Assembly (NCBI GenBank): GCA_038093975.1
Contig: JBBPTG010000104.1
Span: forward strand, 24,923-88,922
Origin: Chalciporus piperatus
Taxonomy: Eukaryota > Basidiomycota > Agaricomycetes > Boletales > Boletaceae
Reading direction: 5' to 3'
Length of the DNA stretch: 64,000 nt
Positions 11,456 to 21,750 of the stretch are shown one piece after another (the stretch's first letter is position 1; every line of letters starts with the position of its first letter). A model generated the notes under the pieces. That model was not told the DNA's origin. It did not search any database and saw nothing but the letters and a program-made list of their open reading frames with translations. The position numbers were made by a program, and so were the translations under genes.

Positions 11456-12072
11456 ATCGCCGGCCAGCACATCGAGCACTTACGCGAGTCGTACGCGACC
11501 GCCCTTAAGGGAGTTACAGCATCACGTTACGCGACCTCCCCTCGTCAGTAATCATTCCCAGCTGCACGGATCCCACTCCTCGTTCCATTTTCTTTCGTTC
11601 AAAACATACACTCCGTACATGCCCTCAGCGAAATATCCCGAGCTCGCTCCCGAGCTCTCTCGACCTCGCTCCCGAGCTCTCTCGACCTCGCGGTTGCAAC
11701 TCACGCCCCCTCGTTCGCCGGGGTCCCTGCACCGCCACACCGGCGTCGTCCTCGCGCCTCGTTCCCGAAACGGGCGACCCGCTTAGCTCAGCTTAGCTAA
11801 CGCGGTGCGGGACTGGGGATTTCCTCGTCCTCAGCTTAGATTCGGTAAGGAAATTTCGGCATATGTACTACTGCCAGTGCTCGCAATAATTATCGTACAT
11901 ACCCTGCATCTCGTGTTTGCGATTCGTCAGGAAATATACCGTTGCGATTGTCTGGAGGCCGCTTTGTATCTAGCTTGCATCCAAATGAGACGACGACAGT
12001 TAACCTGCACATTTGTGTGGTGGTAAGTATTGCGTGTACATCATGATCTGCCTTGACATACCACCCACTCCA
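11456..12072. other. Repeat-rich intergenic sequence
   Basis: A short direct repeat (agctcgctcccgagctctctcgacc, two near-identical copies at about 11640-11690) and a gcttagctcagcttagc repeat near 11782-11800 are visible. No coding region can be supported. Confidence 0.4.
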
Positions 12073-13262
12073 TCAAGCTATCTGTTGTAACTTGAAGGTT
12101 CCGCTCTGTGACTCATGAATGAGCCTCCATTCCGTCTCCGCCTTCAGACTATCCAAGTTCTGCGTCCAAATCGGTTTCCCACTGATGGGAGAAGTAAGCA
12201 CGTCTGCTTCACTGTACTCCTTTGTGACGTAGGCTTGAACGATCGGAGTAAACTTGGCTTGGACAGAGGATCCGTCACTAGGGCGGCACGAACCGTCACG
12301 ATCGCATGCATGAGTATTCACTCGAAACTGGGTCAAGCTATGTAACGTACCCGATTTCTGGGAACACTCGAATGTACCTCGGGATGGTTTTTCCTCGTTC
12401 GGGGATCCCTGGCGAGTTATGTATTGGTTTGTGATTGGGATAAAATACATGGGCGGACGTGTGCTTGGGAGAAAACTCACCGAGAACGATGTCTTCTTTA
12501 AAACCCGATTTATTCAAAAGTTCCATTGCGTTGGATGACAATTCCACTTGTGTACCGAGGGTCTGTTTCTGGGTCAGCACAACGCCCGGTAGAAATGGAA
12601 AATGTCTCGAACCATTTGCAACGCTCCATCAGAGTCGTGATGAAGGACGATCTGTTGGCCAGCCTAAGAGCGATGTTTGGAGTCAGTCAGGAGATAGAGA
12701 CTTTGGGACATAGTTCAATGATTCGAACATACGCTGACAGGTTTCCAAATGACACTGGGGGTACCTCCATGATCTTTTCCTGGAGGAGGAAAGTGCCAAT
12801 ATAAATTAGATGGTCTCACGAACGAAAACCTGAGAGATCGGATGCGAATCAATCACTGCTAGTTGCGGTCCACGCGGAGCGTACTTGTCTGAGTATTCGA
12901 AAGGATATGCGCTGTTCCCTGGTGAAGAGTCCACGCTGAGAATCCACTTCCACGGTCGACGGGATATCGGAGAACATACCTGCCTTCGAAAAGGGAATAA
13001 CCCTGAGAGAAATCGAGTGAGAACTCCAAGCAAACTAACAGCATGGGGAAGTGTCGTACTTCCAGACTACGGGGAAGAAATTCTTGTACGGTTTATGATG
13101 ATCAGACCCACTAACGTCGAAGACGAATGTCAACGTCGCAGCTTCCCCGAGGTCATGGCTGAGGTAGGGCGTCGGTAAATCATTTAACGCTGACCTACAT
13201 ATGAATTGAGAGAGCGCATACCTGCTGACGGTGAATTTCTTTGTGATGACGGGGTTGGACAT
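12073..13262 (-). CDS. Uncharacterised multi-exon fungal protein
   Basis: I do not recognise this gene. A TATA-like element lies about 55 nt upstream of the ATG (13260-13262). Seven or so short introns splice into one plausible frame. It begins MSNPVITKKFTVS, SHDLGEAATLTFVFDVSGSD and HKPYKNFFPVVWKGYSLFEG. It continues with AYPFEYSDKYAPRGPQLAVI, GQQIVLHHDSDGALQMTLG and FKEDIVLG, and ends with VTKEYSEADVLTSPISGKPI, LDSLKAETEWRL and FKLQQIA. There is no signal peptide or membrane helix. The mix of beta-prone segments with conserved aromatic residues suggests a soluble all-beta protein. A truncated copy of its last exon lies just upstream at 13653-13830. Low confidence in exact exon borders, moderate confidence that it is a gene. 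Confidence 0.55.
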
Positions 13263-13317
13263 CGTCACGGTAGGTTTCAACTGAGACAGAATGGGGGGCC
13301 TTGGCAAAAGTCAGGGC

Positions 13318-13326
13318 GTTTTATAC
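13318..13326 (-). promoter_or_regulatory. TATA-like box of the 12.1-13.3 kb gene
   Basis: On the minus strand the sequence reads tatgtataaaacg about 55 nt upstream of the ATG, a fitting distance for a fungal core promoter. Confidence 0.45.
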
Positions 13327-13652
13327 ATAACGCAGGAAGCAGAGAGTCTGCCTAACTTGGTATGGTCTGCCTGCGCCCGGCTTTGAATAGCAAACATAGT
13401 TCAATTCCGAGTCGATCTGGCTGTCAACCGTCATACAACTTCTTGAAACCCCCCATCTCGGCAGACTTCCTATTTGCGGTCCAGGAAACGACGGGAGAGA
13501 TGGTAAGTAAACAAACGATCGTAGATAACTCTACAACTCACGAGGCACCAAGTACGTTTTGAACCCCTGACACCCACAAGGGTGTAGATCATAGAATGGA
13601 GCAAGACATGCAGATCAGCTCCCCGCGAGCAAACTGCCCAAGTGGGTTAGAC

Positions 13653-13835
13653 TTAGATACGAACTCCACCAGGCTGTGTGACACAATTCAAAGGTTCCCG
13701 CGGCCGAATTATGAGCGACCTTTCCTTTACGTCTCTACCACCAGACCATCCAGGTTCTGAATCCAATTGGTCCTGGATGGGAGTGGGAATTGTGAGGACG
13801 TGTTGAGCATCTGACATGTCGTAAGTCGACGGCAT
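13653..13835 (-). pseudogene. 3' fragment of a second copy of the 12.1-13.3 kb gene
   Basis: On the minus strand DAQHVLTIPTPIQDQLDSEP resembles the last exon of the neighbouring gene (EADVLTSPISGKPI, LDSLKAE), and the nucleotide sequences align through to the end with several small indels. Nothing of the upstream exons is found between here and 13.87 kb, so this is a remnant of a tandem duplicate. Confidence 0.55.
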
Positions 13836-13836
13836 A

Positions 13837-13872
13837 TTTCATAATGAACCTGCCTGGGTATTCTTCGTCCAA
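13837..13872 (-). pseudogene. P450 haem-motif fragment
   Basis: The minus strand reads tttggacgaagaata-cccaggcaggttcattatgaaatatg. This is nearly the same as the haem-binding region of the P450 further right (14.50 kb), but with two nucleotides lost in the Cys codon. It abuts the displaced TCP11 tail directly. Confidence 0.6.
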
Positions 13873-14088
13873 ACCTCGGATGGCGGTCGACGCGAAGGGT
13901 TTCGAGGACCCAATGTTGAACTGAGCTGCCGTAGAAGTGTTTGGACAGATGGATCGCTGTCTAGAGTGGGTGGAGAGCGTGTGGTCGATGTTATTGAGGC
14001 AGGGGACGTCGACAGTCCTCCTAGGCAGAATCACACACCAGGTAGAAATCTAGAAACGACAACTTGTAGTGACACGTGTAGGATGAAG
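13873..14088 (+). pseudogene. Displaced copy of the TCP11 3' end
   Basis: About 200 bp repeat the last exon and 3' flank of the TCP11-family gene (8576-8780) with roughly ten substitutions and a few small indels. The copied frame is interrupted (the codons aat cga have become aac tga) and lacks everything upstream. It therefore cannot encode a useful protein. It sits between a P450 haem fragment and the 3' end of the intact-looking P450. Confidence 0.85.
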
Positions 14089-14155
14089 GGCAATACTCTA
14101 CACGAAAGTCACTATCTTGAACTCTATCGTTAGCATTCGCGTCTCCCTGATTAAA

Positions 14156-16343
14156 TTACATGGCAAGAGCAAGCTCCAGAAATGACCTCTGAATATGTGA
14201 TCGAGGAGATATCTGGCACGGGAATGTGTCCGGACGACTGCAAAGAATTGACGTCACCGACTTGAAGCCTCGGCCTGAGCTCGCGAGCGAACAAGCCAAC
14301 ACTTACTGCGTAATTCCAATAACATATTTCACTTCGAACGCAATGTCGTTGCCTTGAGCATCTCTAGGAGGACAAAAGTCGAGAGTCGCAAGCATGGTCA
14401 CCATGGCGCTCCAGAGCGATGCATCTGCGGTGTGACGTCCTGAAGAGAACAGATTCGTCACCTTGTTACTCTCACATACTTCAAAATGAACTTGCCTGGG
14501 CATATTCTTCGTCCAAATCCAAAGATGAAATCCATCGGGTCATTGTCGTTCAGCGAACCTTCCTCAGTGAGGAACCTTTCAGGGATAAATTCCTCTGTAT
14601 TTGCGAATCGAGCCTCGTCACGCGACATGGCCCTATCAAACAAGGCCCGGGTTGTTCATTGATATAGAATAGGGAAGAAAAATACACCCTACCAAATGTT
14701 TGCCATCACGGTTGCGCCTGTCACAAAAACAAAACATCAGTCATGATTTCTGGGGAAACCGAAATATCTGCCGTACCTTTGGGTATGTAGTGACCATTGA
14801 AAATATCATTGCCAGATGTCGCATGCCAGATGCCTAGAGAAGCATCGAGGACGGTCAGAGGAGAAAATAGAACCTTGAGATAAACTTGCCTAAAGGCACT
14901 ACAGGCTGCCACCTGACGGTTTCACGAAGAATTGCCTCGACATATGGCAAGGAAGGTCTATCATCAAAATCAGGAAGCCTATTGATACCAACGACAGAGT
15001 CAATCTCTGCATGCGCACGCTTCCACGCATGAGGGTGCATGACCATGGCGAGAGTGAATGTGTGAGTTATACTATTTCAGTGTTGCGTGACCATGCAAAC
15101 CGTTTCCCCAGAGGCTGGGCAAGACGTAAATCAACAATTGATAGTTTATATGTATGACAGGTAACGCACTCAGAATGGAGGTAGAAGCCACATCCTTGAG
15201 GGTTTGCACATAGTCTGCTCGATGTGATTCATCGGACTGTTGCATCCGAACGATGTGATTGAAAACCATCGAATTTATAGGATGTTCGTTGGAAGCCTTG
15301 TGGCATTGCGTGAGACTCATTCGATGCAATTCATGTCAAGATTAGAGGGAATTTACCATTTGATCCATAACATACTGGTAAGGCATGTCAACCATCTTTT
15401 CGGCTAGGCCACGAGCACGTCTCGCTTCCAGTTTCAGACTCGAGCCCGGAAACCAGTCAAGTATATTCAATACTTCAAGAGGGAGTTAATGGGCTGGGCA
15501 CCAATTTGATGCGGAATTCCTTACGCCCTGGGAACAAATTCAGGAGTATAGCCCGCTCTGGAGTTGATGCAGGTATCGAGGCTTCTGTCCACTCCTCAAG
15601 GATATGAACAATGGGATCATTTCTTGTGCTTGGTTCATAGTCATATGCCGCGGACAAGGCCACTGCGGTGGCGAAGCTGAAATAGAACACGGGTTAGCGA
15701 TGAGATTCGCGAATGAAGGGTCTTGTCTTACGTAGTGTAGTGGGAATGATACGGCTCTGGATCATCCAGGATGTTCAACACCAGCTGTCGAGCTCTTCGA
15801 AGCTGCATGGGGCGGAAGCTGACAGCAGCGTCAGCACGGAATGTCTGATGGAAGATCCGTCTGGAGAAGCGCCAGTGATCGCCGTAAGGAGTGAAGGCAA
15901 AATTGAATTCCGCTCCAAAACTAGGGCCGGGTGTCAGGGATGTTCCATGGATACACCTATATAACTCACGGCACGACAGTGGCAATAAAAGGTCGATCTG
16001 AATAAAGGTGTGAACGCTTTTCCAGAAGTTCTACGGCGGTCGGCTGGGATCCCAGGACAATGACCTCCTGGTCTAAAAGTCGGAGATAGAATACGTTGCC
16101 TGCCGACGTTCAGAACATGGGGTGATTGGACTGTACATTGGACCAACCATAGATAGCGTGCCAGTCTGTATACGTTTTCCAAGGTTCCTCGATGTTGATC
16201 GAAAGGATGTTCCCTAGCAGCGGAATCGGGGTTGGCCCTGGGGGTAAAGGCAACCCTTTTCCTCGCCTCCTGCCTCGAATGAACTGGCGGAGTATGTCAA
16301 CCGATAGTGGAATAGCAAACGCGAGCTGGGCAATCGATAGCAT
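14156..16343 (-). CDS. Cytochrome P450 monooxygenase, possibly broken
   Basis: A multi-intron P450 of mushroom type. The N-terminal anchor ([20 protein letters not shown]) precedes [20 protein letters not shown]. The helix C region reads [15 protein letters not shown], the I-helix stub SGET, the ExxR motif ILRETVRW, the PERF region FIPERFL and the haem loop [10 protein letters not shown] with its cysteine ligand. The end is FPCQISPRS, then LELALAM. Intron phases fit nearly everywhere, including a GC-AG intron directly after the haem loop (donor gcaagt at 14495). The exception is the I helix (15060-15110), where SGET and [13 protein letters not shown] are one nucleotide out of phase for any GT-AG pair I can find. 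It may be a recent pseudogene or carry an unusual junction. Substrate unknown. Confidence 0.75.
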
Positions 16344-16890
16344 GTGCGAGGGGCCTGAGCCTTGCTTGTTGAACCAAATCCCAATCCTATATATGCAAAG
16401 TGAAGCGAGCAATCTCCTATAGGAACACGATTGCCAAACGATTGGGGCCATCAATCGAGTGGCGTGGACAGACGCTGGTCCCCGGAGAGACAATATTAGT
16501 TCTGGATTTGACTGGAGCAGTTCGATGGTTGAGTTTGATGCAACTTGTAAGCAAACACTGGCACCCATCCAGATTTCACCCCGACCTCCAATGAGACCTT
16601 ATCCAAGGTCGTATACTTCCTCCTGACTCGTAAATGCTGTACTTTGTTGGCATTCATTAATCCAGTAAAGAACGATCGTAGCCATCAGAATCGGACCCTG
16701 ACTTTCTGTGCCATCATCGCCAGGAGAGTAAGATTACCTGAACTAAAGTCGTCGAGGATGTCGAGCTCGACGGTCTTCGCAGGTGTGGTGAGAAACCAAA
16801 GTTGCATTCCCCTGAGTGCACGCGTCGGAAGCAATTCCTGAGCAATAGCTTGTAACTTACTACTACGTGTACTCACAAGACGTATCCACA
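16344..16890. other. Divergent intergenic region P450 / SSL1
   Basis: No gene is supported. The frame upstream of the chosen P450 start (from 16568) lacks P450 features, so the region is taken as the shared promoter area. Confidence 0.4.
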
Positions 16891-18562
16891 ATGGCACCTC
16901 CCAAGCAGACAGATCCAAATTACATGGACGTAGACTCAGGTTCCGAAATCTCATTGCTCGGGGACGACGAAGTTCGCGCCAGAGGTAAAGGCAAAACCAA
17001 AGCCACAGACAAGCGCAAGAAAGACAAGGGAAAAGGCAAAGCCAAGGATGCACGTCCATTTTTTTCACCCTTTCTCGCCCTCCCATTGACAATCCGTTCT
17101 CTACCAGCAAGCGTATACGTGGGAGGCGTCCTATACTCGTTCTTGGGATACCGTACAGGAAGATGAGAGTGGCAGTTTGCAAGGCGCGGTGGAGGACTGG
17201 ATGGCGAGGGGTAGGCGGAGGAGGTACGCATGTTCACTGAGTCATTCGTCTCTGCGCGTTTCTCACCGCGTTTGCTAGACTGCTCGCACCGGCTGCTGCC
17301 ATACGAAGAACCATCATCAGACACCTCATACTCTTGCTCGATCTCTCGGCGGCAATGATGGACCGTGACATGCGACCTACCCGGTTCGACCTCTCGCTGC
17401 AATACGCGCGCGAGTTTGTCGTGGAGTGGTTCGATCAGAATCCTCTCGGTCAGATCGGCGTCGTTGGTATGCGTGGAGGCATTGGCGAGCGTATCGGAGA
17501 AATGTCTGGTAGGGATCATGTGCATATGCATTGGCGGTATTCCAACTCACGCATGTCCCTAGGAAACCCGCAGGATGTTCTCAAAACACTCAGTGATCGT
17601 ACAAAAATTGAGCCTACTGGAGAGCCGAGCTTGCAGAACTCGATCGAGATGGCACGGAGTAGTATGAGGTAGGCATGGTTCATGCTCTCCTTCCCTTACC
17701 GACTCTGAAGGTTGTAGTCACCTCCCCACTCACTCGTCACGCGAGATCCTCATCATCTTTGGATCGCTAACCACCTGCGATCCTGGAAACATCCACGACA
17801 CGCTCGACGAGTGCGTCAAGAACAAAATTCGGATATCTGTCGTCGCATTGGCGGCTGAGATGAAGATATGTAGAGCCATGTGTGATAAAACAGGCGGTGG
17901 GTTGATACCACACGACTCTTATCATACCCTTTTCACCTTTCAAGCGGACAAACAGGCCAATTCGGTGTGGCCATGAACGAAGGGCACTTCAAAGACCTAT
18001 TGTTCGAACTCGTACCTCCCCCAGCACAACGAGCTGTTGCCCGTGCTGGTGGCGGAACTGCGAATCCTGCCGCGGACCTGATGATGATGGGTTTCCCCAC
18101 ACGCCTTCCCGATTCGTCGCCCCAAAGTTTGTGTGTATGCCACTCCGAGATGAGGAGCGAGGGTTTCCTCTGTCCACGGTGTATGGCAAAAGTGTGCGAC
18201 GTGCCCACGGATTGCGATATTTGTGGACTGATGATCGTGAGCTCACCGCATCTTGCGCGAAGCTATCACCACCTGTTTCCAGTGAGACCATACGAAGCTG
18301 TGTAAGCTATGGACTGATCTCATTGGTGATTCTATCGTTGAACACGGTTTCCAGGATGTCGATGGAGGATGTGGAAGGGCGGGCGGGTGTGTGTCACGCA
18401 TGTGGGCGAGGGTTTCCAACGACGCCATCCACTGCACCGCCTTCAGAAGGGATCAGTCCCTTGGGTCGGTATCGGTGTCCAGAGTGCAGAAACGATTTCT
18501 GTACGGAGTGCGACGTGTTTGCTCACGACGTGGTTCATTGTTGCCCTGGGTGCGGCAAATAG
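16891..18562 (+). CDS. SSL1: TFIIH core subunit Ssl1/p44
   Basis: Ssl1 is a structural subunit of transcription and repair factor TFIIH and stimulates the helicase Rad3/XPD. The N-terminal tail is Lys-rich ([18 protein letters not shown]). After two introns comes the Ssl1 core: the von Willebrand A-type domain with [57 protein letters not shown] and [13 protein letters not shown]. The zinc-binding part follows with [15 protein letters not shown] and the C-terminal C4-type module ([30 protein letters not shown]). The C-terminal cysteines are all present. About seven introns are present and the frame closes with TAG at 18560-18562. The start gives the expected basic N-terminus. Confidence 0.93.
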
Positions 18563-18647
18563 ACTGAGGGGCCAATTGTACGTACAGTATAGACTATTAA
18601 CTCATCATGGTCGTACAAGTGCACTCAGGCTCTATCAACCATCGACA

Positions 18648-19350
18648 ATGCACATTCTTTCCCTCACGCTCGTTTTTTCTTCCCTCTCCCTCCTCGCCAG
18701 TGCTGGTAGCCAGACCAAAGGCGGAGTTGTTCCACTCAGAACAACCGTCTTCAGATCGGCTCGTACCAATTCCAGAGCGACTGTGACACCCATACGTACT
18801 GCTCCGAGCAGGGCACATGCCAACCGAAAGGTTGTCGAAAGGACCAGTTTCCGTTTGGGTACCTCCAGGGCGACGACCTCCCTGCAAGGTGTCCAACCGG
18901 CCAGTTCTGTCCCGACGAAGTCGATGCTTGCCAGCCCCTGCTTGCAGTGGACAGTCCATGCCAACTAAACCGTGACGGTATGCATCGTGTCTCCACGCCG
19001 TCGGTCAGCCCTGCGTGGTAGAGAACACGGCGTTCATGGCATACGCGAGCTCTGGCGAGTTCATCAATGTCGCTTCACGGTAACATCCTCGTTCCTCTCG
19101 TCTCCGTTTGGGCATTGATCACCAGAGGACAGAGGAAACTGTCGGATTGGAATGTCGCTCGATCTAATCCCATTCCCTAGATGCGCATCGTACGTCCTCG
19201 TCGGCCTCAACATCCTTGGAAGTGTGCGCGATCGTTCCCGAGGATCCCATAGGGATGTGCGCCACTTTGGTGGGGTTAGAGGTGATCCACGGACATCAAC
19301 GTGACGCAGAATGCGGGAAGCGAAGGCAGTACTGGCAAAAACAGGCAAGT
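18648..19350 (+). pseudogene. Relic of a secreted Cys-rich, single-TM protein
   Basis: A signal-peptide-like start (MHILSLTLVFSSLSLLASA) is followed, in another frame, by CDTHTYCSEQGTCQPKGCRK, DQFPFGY, PTGQFCPDEVDACQPL and SPCQLNRD. This pattern is known from a common mushroom family of extracellular Cys-rich proteins with one C-terminal membrane helix. Further on, pieces such as VGQPCVVENTAFMAYASSGE and a helix YVLVGLNILG with a basic RRQYWQK tail are recognisable. They lie in different frames, and the conserved second Cys cluster between them is missing. I could not find introns that repair it, so I call it a pseudogene. An alternative is a strongly diverged gene with unusual introns. Confidence 0.5.
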
Positions 19351-19893
19351 TACCCCGTCCCATCTCTTGTCATCAGCGTCACCCATATTATCGTCTCTGA
19401 CGATGGGAGTGACTGAAGAGGAGAGCTCGGTGATGCAGTCTAGGTGAACGCGGGCGTCGGGCCTTGGGCCCATGGGGTGGTCAACGAGTAGAAGCGCCAT
19501 TAGACATTCTTTTAATACGAACGGTCGTTATTTTTTCACGTTGGAGATACAACTAACCGATCATCGAGACCTTGAGCGTACGACTAATTATTGTTTAGTA
19601 ATCGAGCCGGTGTCAACTATGAACAGACTGGCGAAGTCGATGTTGACGTGGAAGTGTGAGCTCGTCGTGGTTGACGTTGTCGAGAATCGAGATGAATCGC
19701 GAGAGGAAGAGTGTTGATCGATGATCGCGGGTTCTGAGACATTCTCCTCAATACAGTTATTGACCCGAAACTTGCCCGAAACCCGATACTCGCTTTCATT
19801 TCCCAACTGCGGGTCCATCGACCAACAAAAACTCAAAAAGGGACTCGACGACCCGAAATCCTCAAAACCGAGCAAGAGAGAGACACACACACA
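19351..19893. other. Intergenic, no gene seen
   Basis: No coding or repeat structure is supported; it holds the upstream region of the following gene. Confidence 0.4.
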
Positions 19894-21186
19894 ATGTCGA
19901 CAGCGCGCAACGACTCAGAGGCGCTCGTTTTGCCCTCTATACCACCCTCACCAACGTTGCTCGAGGAAATGACAGAGTTCACGAGTGGACCGTGGAGCGA
20001 GGGGCCGAGAAAGGGTCTGGATGAGTTTGAGTTGAAGGCGTCGAGGTTGTCGTCGCCTGGGTCTATGGGGAGTCATGGGATTGGTCAGGGAAAGGGAAAA
20101 GGAAAAGGAGCGTTGGAGGAGGAGGAGGAGGATGAAGAGGGGGAAGGGGACGACGAAGAGACGGTGGATGGTGACCACCACATACGTGCACGCAAAGTAT
20201 ATCCGCCCATGACGGACGAAGCTGCCGAGACACGACGAGTAGAAGAGGTACGTTCTCTCCCTATCAATCAGTTGAACAGTTCCACCCTTCCCTTTCCCTC
20301 CCCCATCCGAAACGGCTCCGAACTCCAAACCCAACTTCATAAAAAAACGCCCAACTGACGCCATTCTCCCCTTTCCCCTCCCCACTAGACCCTCAAACGC
20401 TGGGAACTCGCCGAACGTCAACGCCGGAAATCAGCCCGCCTATCCGTCCAATACTCCAACACCACCGGTCCCTCCCTCATCTCCAGCGTGACCCGCACCG
20501 CCAACCTCGTCCTCACCCGCACACCATCCCAACGTAGCAATGCATTCAAATCACACGATACCGTCGACGTCGCCAGAGAGGGGTACGCCGTACCGCTCGA
20601 TGATATCGACCCCGCACCCTCCGTGGCCGTCCACTCGCCCAGCGCATCCATCTTTGGTCACCGCGCGTCCACACCTACGCCCACAACTGCACCTGGATCT
20701 GAAAACCCATTCGTGCACCCCGACGAGGCTCACACGCCTTCGCCTTCACGATCAACATCGCCATCGCCTTCACCAGCTCACCACCACCCAATATCACCCT
20801 TTGCAGATTCGAACACAGGCGAAAGCAGTACACACGCACGTAAACCGTCCGCGTCCTACGTCCCACCTCCACGTCCGCTTGGACTCCCATCACCCGCAAC
20901 GGACGACATTCCACATACCCGACAACCACATACGACGGCCCTCCGACCGACCGCACGCCCTGTACTCAGTCCACCTCCACGAGAGGACCCAGAAGAACAG
21001 AGAGAAATGCGGTGGTGGCATGAGTGGTTATGTGGGTGCGGAGAAGGACCTGATCGGGGAGGCGAACATCAGGTACGTACAGCGTTTACACTAAATGTCC
21101 CCGTTGCCGGCGGCGCTCCGCGATCGTCATCATCAATTCCACTCACGACACATACACAGGCTGGTCGTACGAATCCCTTTGAGTAA
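19894..21186 (+). CDS. Disordered hypothetical protein
   Basis: Three exons are joined across introns at about 20248-20388 and 21073-21160. The protein is mostly low complexity. A Gly/Lys stretch (GQGKGKGKG) runs into a Glu/Asp run (EEEEEDEEGEGDDEE). A short ordered basic segment (TLKRWELAERQRRKSARL) comes next. The long Pro/Ser/Thr-rich region ends in MRWWHEWLCGCGEG and NPFE. The Trp/Cys cluster near the end (WWHEWLCGCGEG) is the only compact motif and resembles ends of other fungal hypothetical proteins. A repeated NPF motif (ENPFVHP, TNPFE) could bind EH domains, which would hint at endocytic traffic, but this is inference only. No enzymatic domain is visible. Confidence 0.7.
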
Positions 21187-21750
21187 TCTGACGATGGACA
21201 AGGCATACACACTCATTCCCTCACTCACCCACACAGACACGGACGTGTCATCCATCCCTTGAGATTAACATCTGGACCGGTGCATATTTATACTACAGGA
21301 CCATGCAGGCCTGCTCGTCCCCTCGTTCAGTTTTCACTATGCATACCCTGCTTACTGTTTATTCCATTCTATTCGGGCGTATCTCACGGACAATGTAATG
21401 TTGGGGAGATTGCGCATTGTAGATTGTAAAGGATTCTAGAAGATGACCAAGAAATGCAGTACAACACTGACATTACATGATACAATTGAAAAGACGTAAC
21501 GGGGTGAATGTTGTGTGGAAAATGGATATGTGTATCTAGTATTGACACCGTGACACGGGATCAACCAGCGTCAGTCGTGATAGCTCATTACCATGCTCGT
21601 GCTCATAAAGTCCAAGTCCAGTGCGGACACACCGTAAATGTTATTGAGTGGAGGGGAATCGCACCAGCTTTGGCTGCGCGGGTGGACCATCCCCTTCGGC
21701 ATCATCGAGATTCGCTACGACAACCTAGGGAAAGCCACAAAGGAGGTTCT
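21187..21750. other. Convergent intergenic region, no gene seen
   Basis: This is the 3' flank of the disordered-protein gene and of NHA1, which converge here. No further coding signal is seen. Confidence 0.4.

Noticed and set aside
20085..20421. Ser-run ORFs on the minus strand opposite the Glu-rich exon
   Set aside because: These are shadows of the Glu/Asp run on the plus strand.
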